Shown here piece after piece: positions 16,992 through 25,424 of a DNA stretch of 64,000 nucleotides. Location of the stretch: assembly GCA_963803025.1 (NCBI GenBank), contig CAWDKZ010000017.1, positions 1-64,000 of the forward strand, written 5' to 3'. The DNA comes from Bog-793 sp963803025. Lineage in GTDB: Bacteria > Actinomycetota > Acidimicrobiia > Acidimicrobiales > Bog-793. The position numbers and the translations under genes were made by a program. The notes beneath the pieces are model-generated. The model was given only the letters and a program-made list of their open reading frames with translations. It made no database searches and had not been told where the DNA came from. The stretch's first letter is position 1. The number at the start of each line of letters is the position of its first letter.

Positions 16992-17363
16992 ATGGCACAT
17001 GTTGGCGATCGAATCGCAGTCACATCCAAGGGCGTGCCGCGCTCTGGTGTTGTGACCGGCATACGCGGCGTCATGATCAACGTGCGGTGGGACTCGGGCG
17101 GTGAGACAACCATCATCCCCGGGCCAGGCGTGCTCAGCGTGGTGGCCAGGGGACGCCGGGTCCCATCCGCGCCCAGAGCTCCGGCCACCTCTGGCGCGAC
17201 GAAAGCGACAAGGCGGACGGTTGCAGCCAGCTCGCGCGACGGCGGCGCGAGAAAGGCGGTCGCCGCCAAGAAGGTCGCACCCGGCAAGAAGGCTGCCCCC
17301 GGTAAGAAGAGCGTCACCAAGGGCACCTCGTCCAGCCGAACGACAGGCAAGAAGACAAGGTAG
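16992..17363 (+). CDS. DUF1918 domain protein with lysine/alanine-rich tail
   Basis: The first 50 residues form a DUF1918-like small beta-barrel (HVGDRIAV, then VRWDSGGET and PGPGVLSV). The rest, to residue 123, is a basic low-complexity tail rich in Lys, Ala, Ser and Thr, with units such as KKVAPGKKAAPGKK. Canonical DUF1918 proteins are only about 60 residues long. The tail resembles those of actinobacterial HU and eukaryotic H1 histones and suggests nucleic acid binding; that is inference. ATG 16992 follows GAGGAG. No operon partner is evident. Confidence 0.75.
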   Translation: MAHVGDRIAVTSKGVPRSGVVTGIRGVMINVRWDSGGETTIIPGPGVLSVVARGRRVPSAPRAPATSGATKATRRTVAASSRDGGARKAVAAKKVAPGKKAAPGKKSVTKGTSSSRTTGKKTR

Positions 17364-17436
17364 GGCGTCGCTCGCGTCGACTGCACGGCGCGGGCGAGGG
17401 AGCGCTTGCCGAGCACGTCCCCGAAGCCTCGAAAGC

Positions 17437-17442
17437 TACTGT
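17437..17442 (+). promoter_or_regulatory. Leaderless-type -10 box (TACTGT) before the RCC1 protein
   Basis: TACTGT ends 6 bases before the GTG at 17449. The same hexamer precedes the GMC oxidoreductase, and no ribosome-binding site is present here either. Confidence 0.45.
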
Positions 17443-17448
17443 CACGTC

Positions 17449-18684
17449 GTGCGCTTCGTCGCGCTACGGAGGTTCCTCGTCGTGGGCGCGCTCGCGGGAA
17501 CTGGCATCGCCGTCGGGCCTCACGTCACCGCGGGCCCCGCAAGCACGCCGACCGGACGTGTCGTCTCGATCGTCAGCATTGCTGCGGGCGCGTACGCGGG
17601 CTACGCCGTCCTTTCCGATGGCCACGTGTTGGCGTGGGGGGACGACCTGGAGGGCCAGATCGGGGACACAGGACCTTGGTCATCACGGCCGGTTCCGGTC
17701 GAGGTGGACGGTCTTGCGGCAGCGATCCTCGTCGCGGGCGGTGCGAACAGCTCGTTCGCCCTCCGGCGCGATGGCACGGTGTGGGCTTGGGGGGACGACA
17801 GCCAAGGTGAGCTCGCCGACGAACAGTTCACGGCCCGGCAAACTCCTGGCCTCGTGCCGAAGCTGACCGACGTCAGAGATATCGCTGCCGGAGCGTTCTC
17901 CGTTTACGCGATCCGCGACGACGGAACAGCGTGGGCGTGGGGCGACAACAGCTTCGGACAGCTCGGAACGGGGTCGGACGAGCCGGTCTCGACCGTTCCA
18001 CGGGAGATCGCGAGGTTGACCGACGTCGTCGCAATTGCAGCAGGCACCTCGAACGGCTACGCGCTTCTCCATGACGGAACGGTCTGGACGTGGGGTGACG
18101 ACAGCCTCAAGCAGCTCGGGGGCAGTGGGTGCGGCTCGAGTCCGACTGGTCACCGCGGTCCCTGCCGGGTTTCGAGCGTCCCTCACCAAGTTCCCAGTCT
18201 CACGAAGGTGGTGGCGATCGCGGCCGGTGGAGACTCGGGCTACGCGCTGCGTCGCGATGGAACCGTGTGGGCGTGGGGCGACAACGAGTTCGGCGAGCTC
18301 GGCAACGGTATGCGAAGTCTCGACGAGGGCGCGCCGGTTCGCGTGAAGGGCCTGCACGACGTCGTCGCCATCGCCGCGGGCTCGTGCTCGGCCTACGCCC
18401 TGCTCAAGAACGGAACCGTGTGGGCCTGGGGTCGCGGCAACTACGGCCAGCTCGGGAACGGGAGCAAGTCGGACCGAAGCATCCCAGTGCCGGTGAAGGG
18501 TCTGACCGGAGTCAGGCAACTGGTCGGTGGGGGCGACATGGCCTTCGCTCTCGAACGGAATCGAGGTACTTGGTCGTGGGGTGCCAACATGTTGGGGCAA
18601 CTCGGCAACGGTTCGGTGGCCGGCCAGGACCTCCCGGTTCGCGTGCTCGGTCTTCCGGGGTCCTCGCATTCAGGGAAGACGTAG
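17449..18684 (+). CDS. Secreted RCC1-repeat beta-propeller protein
   Basis: An N-terminal signal-like segment (residues about 8-28) precedes seven RCC1 repeats of about 50 residues. Each has the pattern hxIAAGxxxxYALxxDGTVWAWGDNxxGQLG and together they should form a complete seven-bladed propeller. Such repeats bind proteins or ligands and often occur in exported bacterial proteins; no catalytic residues are seen. GTG 17449 is chosen because it puts the signal peptide at the N-terminus and follows a TACTGT box by 6 bases. A longer in-frame version would add an arginine-rich stretch read from the previous gene. Partner unknown. Confidence 0.82.
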   Translation: MRFVALRRFLVVGALAGTGIAVGPHVTAGPASTPTGRVVSIVSIAAGAYAGYAVLSDGHVLAWGDDLEGQIGDTGPWSSRPVPVEVDGLAAAILVAGGANSSFALRRDGTVWAWGDDSQGELADEQFTARQTPGLVPKLTDVRDIAAGAFSVYAIRDDGTAWAWGDNSFGQLGTGSDEPVSTVPREIARLTDVVAIAAGTSNGYALLHDGTVWTWGDDSLKQLGGSGCGSSPTGHRGPCRVSSVPHQVPSLTKVVAIAAGGDSGYALRRDGTVWAWGDNEFGELGNGMRSLDEGAPVRVKGLHDVVAIAAGSCSAYALLKNGTVWAWGRGNYGQLGNGSKSDRSIPVPVKGLTGVRQLVGGGDMAFALERNRGTWSWGANMLGQLGNGSVAGQDLPVRVLGLPGSSHSGKT

Positions 18685-19192
18685 CGGGAATCTCGTTCTT
18701 CGCTGACGAGTCGGGGAAGTCCAGTGCGATCCTCTGTGACGCGTCGCGAATTGCCGACGAGCGGGCGGTGCGTTCGAAACGGAACAGTGGTGCTTACGCG
18801 GGCTTGGGCGATATCTCCTCAGATCTGCTCGAAGAACCCGTCGGTGGCATGCCATGAACCACGGCCGAAGCCAACGAACTCATCGTCACTCGACTGCAGG
18901 ACCGCACATCGTCGCCATCCGGGGTGGGGCGGGGCGCGTCAAGACCGACGGGGCGCAAGTCGATACAGAGAATGTGGCGCGGAGGGCCGTTGGCAAGCTC
19001 AGGCCGGGGGCACGATTCTCCGAGAGACAGGACGTCTTCCATCTGAAAACGCCGCATGCGGACCACCGACGGCGCCATCGACGCGGCGGACCGGCCGCGT
19101 CAGCAAGCCATCGTCACCACTCCCCGATTGGCCGCTTGGTCTTCGGAGTGCGAGCAACCGCCGAGAGCGCCAATCCGCGACAGAATGGCCTC
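18685..19192. other. Gene-poor stretch of about 0.5 kb
   Basis: No gene, RNA or repeat that I can support. An open frame running into the next gene from 18854 has no recognisable sequence before the ATG at 19193. Confidence 0.45.
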
Positions 19193-19489
19193 ATGATTCT
19201 CGAACATGCGGTTCTGGATGTGATTCCCGGCGAGGAGCGACACTTCGAGGAGTCGTTCGATCAGGCCCGGTCGATCATCGGTTCCATGCCGGGCTTTCGG
19301 TCGCGAAGACTTGCACGGTGCATCGAAACTCCGTCGCGCTACCTCCTGCTAGTCGAGTGGGACAGGCTCGAGGACCACACCGAGGGATTCCGGGGATCTG
19401 CTAAGTACGAGGAGTACCGGCGGCGACTACACCACTTCTACGACCCGTTCCCGGTCTTCGAGCATTACGAGCCGCTCGTCCACCTCTGA
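19193..19489 (+). CDS. Antibiotic biosynthesis monooxygenase (ABM) fold protein
   Basis: The 98-residue product matches the ABM superfamily: a short N-terminal strand (MILEHAVLDV), a helix with the typical EERHFEESFDQA, then the SMPGFRSRRLAR strand, YLLLVEWD, and a C-terminal helix ending in a Phe/Tyr/His-rich tail. Members act as cofactor-free monooxygenases or heme-degrading enzymes and are usually dimers. The active role here is not known. The internal ATG at 19193 gives exactly the family length; no clear ribosome-binding site precedes it. Confidence 0.8.
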   Translation: MILEHAVLDVIPGEERHFEESFDQARSIIGSMPGFRSRRLARCIETPSRYLLLVEWDRLEDHTEGFRGSAKYEEYRRRLHHFYDPFPVFEHYEPLVHL

Positions 19490-20367
19490 ACGGAGCCGCA
19501 GGAGACCGGGTCCGCAACGCGGAGATAGGCCGAGCACGGCAACCGTGTGAGAGGACGGGGTACACCGAATCGACCATCTGGGTCGGCACCGCTGGTTCGC
19601 TGCGAGGCCCCGTCACTTCCAGGCAGATCCTCACCTTTCGCGCCCATGAAGCGACCGAGCAATGGCCGAAAGCGTCACGACGATTGCGCACTGCCTCTGA
19701 GGTCGGAGTTCCCTGGCGGGGATGAGCGGACCACTCTCGAACCTGACGATCCGCGCACGTGAGGAAAGACTCGACGTGCTCGTCAGAGAGCGGAGGTTCA
19801 AATTCGCACGGCTGACTACAGCTACCGGTTGAGCGCGTCCCACCTATACCCACGGAAGATTCAGGCCCAGCATCGCCCACGCGCTACCGCGATGAGCCAT
19901 CTTGTCGACGCCTGTATGCATGGTCATCGAATCCGCCACGTCGCGACACGGTCACCGGTCCATCGAACCACTGCTCTCGGCCGCCTCGGGCGGGCCGACG
20001 GCGCCCGACAACCGGACGTTGTCACACTCAAGACCACCGGCATGGCCTCAACGGCCGACATGGGCGCGGACGGGCGATCGCCCGCCTGCATCGACAATCG
20101 GAATGGCCCCGAACGCGAGCGAGGCGCCGGCGTTCTGCGGTTACCCGGCAGGCTGCGGCGCGCCACACTGCCACCGAACAGTGAACGCCGCGCTCGTACG
20201 CACGCGACGCCACTTCGGACGACATCGGAGTCGTCGACAGCTTCGGTGTGCGTACCACCGTCGAACGCGACGCCCATGCGGTCCACGATGGGTCGGTCCG
20301 CTCCACCGCACCCGCCGCTACGACCGGGCGACGCGGGGGTACGCGCCCGCTCCAGGTTCCTCGATCT
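19490..20367. other. Gene-poor stretch of about 0.9 kb
   Basis: Open frames on both strands have no family resemblance and biased Arg/Pro/Ser composition. I see no tRNA, repeat or mobile-element end here. Confidence 0.45.
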
Positions 20368-21351
20368 TCACGCCGCGCTCCCCCGGACGGCCTCCGGGCC
20401 GGCGATCGTGGTGGCTTGGCGCATGATCTCGTCGATCCGCCGCATCGCCCCCTCGCCGAGGTCGACCTCAGCCGCGGCGAGTGCTTCATCGACATGTTTC
20501 GGACTGCGGGTGCCGACGATCGCCACCTGGACGGCTGGGTTGGCCAACGTCCAGGCGATGGCCAGCTGTCCGAGCGTGAGGCCAAGCTCGCGACGTGCAA
20601 AGCGCTGGAGTTCATTGACGACCCAGAGGCCGCGCTCGACAACCTGACCGGGAAAGACGAAGACTCCGTTCGCCGCTCGCCAGACGCCAAGGCCAAGACG
20701 CGTGTTCGGGCGGACGTGCCCGCCAACAAGCCCGTGTGCCAACGGTCCGTACGCGAGGACACCGATGTCGTGGGCTCTCGCGTAGGGAAGAAGATGGGAT
20801 TCGATCTCTCGGTGGAACAAGTGATACGGAAGTTGCAAGGTCTCGACGGGCAGGATCGCCCTCAACGCCTCCAACTGACAGGTGTCAAAATTGGACACGC
20901 CGACGTGGCGAATCTTGCCAGCGGCCACGAGCCTGGCCAACGCGCCGGCGGTCTCCTCGAACGGCGTGTTGGGGTCGGGCCAGTGGATCTGGTAGAGGTC
21001 GATGTAGGCGCTGCCCAAGGCCCGCAAGCTCTCGTCGACGCCCTCCCGGATCGACTCTGGGCTCGCGTCGTGCGCCACGCCGGAGCCGCTCTCACGCAGC
21101 CCCCCTTTGGTGGCGATGACGAACTCCTCGCGCGGTCGCCCGCGCAGCGCCTCGGCCAGCAGCCTTTCGGATGCGCCGAATCCGTGCGCCCGCGCTGTGT
21201 CGAAGAACGTGACGCCGCCGTCCGCGGCCCGGCGAACAGAGGCAACGGCGGACTTCTCATTCGTTGACCCCCAGCCGCCGCCGACGTGCCACAGGCCGAA
21301 GGCGATGCGCGACACGTTCAGACCGCTCTTGCCCAGGGTGATCTTTCTCAT
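20368..21351 (-). CDS. Aldo/keto reductase-like protein with catalytic Tyr replaced by His
   Basis: The 327-residue protein aligns throughout with aldo/keto reductases: N-terminal LGKSGLNVSRIAFG, FFDTARAHGFG, ATKGGLRE, DLYQIHWPD, and the C-terminal cofactor region AIVGTRSPKHVDEAL. D51, K82 and H123 of the tetrad are present, but the usual Tyr is H56 (codon CAC). Activity may be altered or lost. It overlaps the MFS gene by four bases (ATGA), so the two are co-translated and the regulator at 23 kb probably controls both. A role in modifying or sensing the exported compound is possible but speculative. Confidence 0.85.
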   Translation of the reverse strand: MRKITLGKSGLNVSRIAFGLWHVGGGWGSTNEKSAVASVRRAADGGVTFFDTARAHGFGASERLLAEALRGRPREEFVIATKGGLRESGSGVAHDASPESIREGVDESLRALGSAYIDLYQIHWPDPNTPFEETAGALARLVAAGKIRHVGVSNFDTCQLEALRAILPVETLQLPYHLFHREIESHLLPYARAHDIGVLAYGPLAHGLVGGHVRPNTRLGLGVWRAANGVFVFPGQVVERGLWVVNELQRFARRELGLTLGQLAIAWTLANPAVQVAIVGTRSPKHVDEALAAAEVDLGEGAMRRIDEIMRQATTIAGPEAVRGSAA

Positions 21352-22886
21352 GCTGTCCTCCTTAACGGGATGTGGCTGTCACTTGTGGCTGACAAAGGTT
21401 GGGCGCCCGAGACAACCGATGCGACCAAGCCGGTCGGCTTCTGCCGCCTCGTTCCGAGCCCTGCGACGACGGTTCCGGCGAACGCGATGGCCGCCGCCAC
21501 CGACATGGCGGCGCGGTCTCCGTCGATCGTGCTCACGCCGATGCGCGCATGGGCTCCATCGGCGACTGCGACGAGGAGGGCGACACCGAGTGCAGCGCCG
21601 ACCTGCCGGGTCGTGTTGACGACTCCGCTGACGAGGCCCTGGTCGGAGTCGGAAACTCCCCTCGCCGCCAGGACCGTGGTCCCGAACACGGTGCCGACGG
21701 TCCCGAATCCCACAAGGACAACGGCAACGAACAGCGGGCTGTAGCGCCCGCTCGTCGGGAGATGCATGAGGACCAAGAACCCCACACCTGTGGCGGCGGT
21801 CGCCGACATGAGCAACCAGCGCATCCCGAAACGCTGCATCAGACGCACGCCGAAGATGCCGGTAACAAAGCCGACCACCCCTTGAGGCGCGATGACCAGT
21901 CCGGCAACAAGCGGGGAGTCGCGCAAGGTCTGCTGGAGGTAGAGCGACAACACCACCAGCTCCCCAGCGGTCCAAACCCCGAGCAGCAGGGTGAGTATCC
22001 CGGCAGTGCGGAGACTGGGCCGTTGCAACAGGCGGAGGTCGACCAGAGGATGGGAGTGCGCGCGCTCGATGGTGACGAAGCCGATCAACCCGGCGACCGC
22101 CAAAGCCACCGCGCCGACGACGAGGATGTGGTCCCATCCGAGGACCGTACCCTCGGAGATGGCGAACACGAGGGCCGCCACCGACGTCGTCGACAGGATC
22201 CCGCCAGCAACGTCAACGTGGATCGCCTTTCCCCGTTGGCGGTCGTGGGCGAGCAGGAGCGGCGCGAGAAGTGCTGCTGCCACCCCGACTGGCACGTTCA
22301 CCAGGAAGATCGACCGCCAGGTCGTGTACTGGACGAGCACGCCACCGATGACTTGGCCCGTCACGAAACCGATGGCCGCCGTTGAGCCGTAGAGGCCGAG
22401 CGCTCGCGTTCGTTGGGGACCCTCAACGTAGTGAGCAGTGATCAGCGACAACGAGGCCGGTGCAACGAACGCCGCGCCGACGCCTTGGAGGGCGCGGGCG
22501 GCCACGAGGAGATCGGCATCACCAGTGAGGCCGCCCGCGAGGGAGGCAGCAGCGAAAACGACGAGGCCCGCGACGAACATCCGGCGTCGCCCGAGGATGT
22601 CGGCTGCGCGACCCCCGAGGATCAAGAGTCCTCCGAAGGTGATCGCATAGGCGGTCACCACCCACTGCACCGAGTCCCCACCGAAGCCCAGCGCCTGGCG
22701 GATCGACGGCAGAGCGACGTTCACGATGCTGAAGTCGAGGACGACCATGAACGACGCCACCAGGACCAGGGTGAGCGCTCGTCCCGACAGCCCCGGGGCG
22801 AGCGGCGAGCCGGTTCCTGTCGCCGTTGCCAGATTCTTGGTCGCGACCAGGGCTGGCGTGCTCGGACCGTCGGCTGCCGTTGACAC
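21348..22886 (-). CDS. MFS drug exporter, DHA2 (EmrB/QacA) family
   Basis: This 512-residue antiporter has about 14 membrane segments. Motif D-like FMVVLDFSIVNVALPSI lies in helix 1, motif A GRRRMFVAG in loop 2-3, and motif C-like GFVTGQVIGGVLV in helix 5. Such proteins expel drugs using the proton gradient. It is transcribed away from a TetR regulator; a TATAAT box (minus strand, 22965-22960) lies about 75 bases upstream inside an inverted repeat. It overlaps the downstream AKR gene by four bases. Confidence 0.92.
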   Translation of the reverse strand: MSTAADGPSTPALVATKNLATATGTGSPLAPGLSGRALTLVLVASFMVVLDFSIVNVALPSIRQALGFGGDSVQWVVTAYAITFGGLLILGGRAADILGRRRMFVAGLVVFAAASLAGGLTGDADLLVAARALQGVGAAFVAPASLSLITAHYVEGPQRTRALGLYGSTAAIGFVTGQVIGGVLVQYTTWRSIFLVNVPVGVAAALLAPLLLAHDRQRGKAIHVDVAGGILSTTSVAALVFAISEGTVLGWDHILVVGAVALAVAGLIGFVTIERAHSHPLVDLRLLQRPSLRTAGILTLLLGVWTAGELVVLSLYLQQTLRDSPLVAGLVIAPQGVVGFVTGIFGVRLMQRFGMRWLLMSATAATGVGFLVLMHLPTSGRYSPLFVAVVLVGFGTVGTVFGTTVLAARGVSDSDQGLVSGVVNTTRQVGAALGVALLVAVADGAHARIGVSTIDGDRAAMSVAAAIAFAGTVVAGLGTRRQKPTGLVASVVSGAQPLSATSDSHIPLRRTA

Positions 22887-22954
22887 AGGGTGGGCGGCAC
22901 AGAAGCGGACCTGGCGCTCGGTGTGGGCCGGGGACCCGGGCAGAACCTGACCTC

Positions 22955-22975
22955 CGTATATTATAGAACGATACG
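22955..22975. promoter_or_regulatory. Probable TetR operator in the divergent MFS/TetR promoter region
   Basis: CGTAT (22955-22959) and ATACG (22971-22975) form a perfect inverted repeat with an 11-base spacer. The spacer carries TATAAT on the minus strand, the likely -10 box of the exporter operon. A TAGGTT box (22995-23000) lies 8 bases before the regulator start. Confidence 0.5.
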
Positions 22976-23008
22976 TGGCGAAACGTAATTCCCGTAGGTT
23001 TCAACTCC

Positions 23009-23617
23009 ATGAGCGATCCCCGTATTCCCTTGGTGACCCATCGGGGTCGACCGCGCAGTGAACGTGCTGAGCGCGCCATCTTGGGAGCAACCACGCAGCT
23101 CCTCGAAGAGAAAGGCTTCGTCGCTCTCACTATGGACGAGGTTGCCCTGCGGGCTGGCGTTGGCAAGGCAACGATCTATCGGCGGTGGCCGACCAAGGGC
23201 ACCCTTGCCTTCGACGCCTTCCTGGCTCAGTTTCTCGCCCGGCAGCCTCTGCCGGACACCGGCACCTTGCGGGGCGATCTCCTTGCCGCACTTCGTGCCT
23301 GGATCCGGACCGTGAAAGGGACCGTAACGGGGCGCACCCTGGTCGGGCTCATCGCGGAAGTGCAACGGGATCCTGCGCTGGCCGATGTATGGCGCGATCG
23401 ATTCGTTCGACCTGAGCGAGACCGGCACCGGATCATGATCGAGCGCAGCGTCCAACGGGACGAAATTCCCCCGGAGACCGACCCGGAGATCGCGCTCGAC
23501 CTACTGTTCGGATCCGCCTACCACCGGTTACTGCAGTCTCACCTCCCCCTGAGCGACCACTTCGCCCAAGTCGTCGTCAACACCATCGTCTCGGGGATCG
23601 AGGGCGGGCCACGCTGA
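23009..23617 (+). CDS. TetR-family transcriptional regulator
   Basis: The 202-residue protein has an N-terminal TetR DNA-binding domain (residues about 17-63): ERAERAILGATTQLLEEKG, MDEVALRAGVGKATIYRRW and the lysine of the helix-turn-helix exit. A variable C-terminal ligand-binding and dimer domain follows. It lies divergent to the MFS/AKR operon, with an inverted repeat in between, so it most likely represses both genes until the exporter substrate binds. The ligand is unknown. Confidence 0.9.
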   Translation: MSDPRIPLVTHRGRPRSERAERAILGATTQLLEEKGFVALTMDEVALRAGVGKATIYRRWPTKGTLAFDAFLAQFLARQPLPDTGTLRGDLLAALRAWIRTVKGTVTGRTLVGLIAEVQRDPALADVWRDRFVRPERDRHRIMIERSVQRDEIPPETDPEIALDLLFGSAYHRLLQSHLPLSDHFAQVVVNTIVSGIEGGPR

Positions 23618-23996
23618 ACGCCGCTGGATCTAGATGCCCGTCAGCTCGACGTGGGCGGCTCTCGCGAGGCTCGCAGGTGCTCGATGGGCTGAGGTTTGTG
23701 GCGCGGATTCCGTGAAGCTGCAGCTCTGGCGAGACGCCTGGAACTCGGACGGCGAGAGGTCGCGGGTCGTTCTGGGCCCGGATGCGTGATACTGGCAACC
23801 AGGGCCATCGCGCTCCGGCGCTTCGCACGAGCCAGTACGCGCCCAGCTCACGTTGAGCAATCCAATTTCAGGTGCGAAGGCGGGCCCGCACAGACGTTCT
23901 CCCCGACGACACCCGTCGCGAGCTCGACGCGACAAGACACCGACAATGCGCCGAGCAGCTGGGTTCCCGCGGTCGACATGCCCTTGGGAAAGGGAG
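23618..23996. other. Intergenic stretch before the PadR operon
   Basis: No supported gene in this stretch of about 380 bases; it separates the TetR gene from the PadR promoter. Confidence 0.45.
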
Positions 23997-24035
23997 TTGC
24001 CAGAAGGCGTTGAGCTCCGTAACATACTGGGTATG
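23997..24035 (+). promoter_or_regulatory. PadR promoter and operator
   Basis: TTGCCA (23997-24002), 17 bases, then TAACAT (24020-24025). The palindrome CATAC-TGG-GTATG (24023-24035) overlaps the -10 box, a good position for autorepression by the PadR protein encoded 20 bases downstream. Confidence 0.55.
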
Positions 24036-24055
24036 CAACTCCCAGGCAATCGCAG

Positions 24056-24634
24056 ATGAGTGTCAAACACGCTTTGCTCGGGCTGCTGAGCGAGCGGCCG
24101 AAGTACGGCCACCAGCTCCGGCAAGAGTTCGAGGAGAAGACGGGCGACGTCTGGCCGCTCAACGTCGGCCAGGTGTACACGACCCTCCAGCGTCTTGAGC
24201 GAGACGGGCTCGTCGAATCCGACGAAGGAGATTCCGAGGGAGCGCAGAAGCGGTTCCGGATCACCGCCGTCGGCGAACAGGAACTCGCCGAGTGGCTCAT
24301 GACCCCGACTGACCTCACCGTCCCTCCTCGCGACGAGCTCGTGATCAAGGTGCTCGTTGCGCTTGACATCCCCGGCGTCGACGTGCGGAGGGTGCTGCAG
24401 ATTCACAGGCGGTACGTCGTCGAGCTGATGCAGCAGTGGACCCGGCTGAAAGACGACGAGGGTCAATACGACTTCAGGCTGGCATTCGTCGTTGACGCGG
24501 AGCTGTTTCGGCTCGACTCGGTGATCCGATGGCTCGATGCTGTCGACGGCCGGTTGAAGCGTGAGGCGTCAGAGCCGCGCCCTGCGAGCGCGGACATTCC
24601 GATTCTCAGACGGAGATTGGCGGTACGCAGATGA
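24056..24634 (+). CDS. PadR-family transcriptional regulator
   Basis: The 192-residue protein has the PadR winged helix: HALLGLLSERPKYGHQL, then LNVGQVYTTLQRLERDGLV and the wing RFRITAVGEQEL. A C-terminal four-helix dimer domain (about residues 95-180, Vir_act_alpha_C type) follows. It is the first gene of an operon with an ABC ATPase (ATGA overlap at 24631) and an FtsX-type permease. By analogy with LmrR-like systems it should repress the operon until an exported compound binds. The promoter palindrome supports autoregulation. Confidence 0.9.
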   Translation: MSVKHALLGLLSERPKYGHQLRQEFEEKTGDVWPLNVGQVYTTLQRLERDGLVESDEGDSEGAQKRFRITAVGEQELAEWLMTPTDLTVPPRDELVIKVLVALDIPGVDVRRVLQIHRRYVVELMQQWTRLKDDEGQYDFRLAFVVDAELFRLDSVIRWLDAVDGRLKREASEPRPASADIPILRRRLAVRR

Positions 24635-25353
24635 GTCTTCTCGAACTTCACCGGGTTTCAAAGACCTATGGCACGGGTCCGAACGAGGTGCACGCGGTAG
24701 CCGACATCGATCTCGAAGTCGATCGCGGTTCGCTCATCGCGATCATGGGCCCGAGCGGGTCAGGCAAGTCGACCTTGCTCACGATCGCCGGCAGCCTCGA
24801 GGAGCCAACGAGCGGCGAGGTGTTCATCGACGGCGATTCGCTGCAGAAGATGTCGCACGACGACAAGGCGCGGCTTCGACGACGCACGGTTGGCTACGTC
24901 TTCCAAGAGTTCAACCTCCTCGCGGGTCTCACCGCCGTCGAGAACGTCACGCTTCCGCTCGAGCTCGACGGCGTCAGCGCAAAGAAAGCGCGTTTGGCCG
25001 GACTGGCAGTGTTGCAAGAACTCGGCCTCGCCGATCAGGCGGCGCGTTACCCCGACGAGCTTTCCGGCGGAGAGCGCCAACGCGTCGCGATTGCCCGAGC
25101 GATGATCGGGGGGCGTCATCTTCTACTTGCGGACGAGCCCTCTGGCGCGCTCGATCAGGCGAACGGGGAGGCCGTCATGCGGATGCTCCTTTCCGCTTGC
25201 AAGCAAGGCCTCGCCGCGGTGGTCGTGACCCATGAAGCGCAGTTCGCCTCGTGGGCGGACCGGGTTGTCTTCCTGCGCGACGGTCGCATCGTCGACCGGA
25301 CGGTTCCTCCGCCGAGCGCAGAGTCCCTGCTTCAGACCGGGCCGCAGCCTTGA
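24631..25353 (+). CDS. ABC transporter ATP-binding protein, MacB/LolD type
   Basis: The ATPase of 240 residues carries Walker A (GPSGSGKS, residues 40-47), signature LSGGERQ (144-150) and Walker B (LLLADEP, about 164-170) followed by SGALD, typical of the MacB/LolD/BceA group. It is translated together with the PadR gene upstream (shared ATGA) and the permease downstream. It probably powers export of, or resistance to, an antimicrobial or lipid compound rather than import, since no binding protein is present. Confidence 0.92.
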   Translation: MSLLELHRVSKTYGTGPNEVHAVADIDLEVDRGSLIAIMGPSGSGKSTLLTIAGSLEEPTSGEVFIDGDSLQKMSHDDKARLRRRTVGYVFQEFNLLAGLTAVENVTLPLELDGVSAKKARLAGLAVLQELGLADQAARYPDELSGGERQRVAIARAMIGGRHLLLADEPSGALDQANGEAVMRMLLSACKQGLAAVVVTHEAQFASWADRVVFLRDGRIVDRTVPPPSAESLLQTGPQP

Positions 25354-25424
25354 CGTCGGCTTCGGACGCCGCCCTCGATCTTCGAGGTGGGGGCACCCGA
25401 TCGCTGTCGGCTCGTCGCGCGGTG

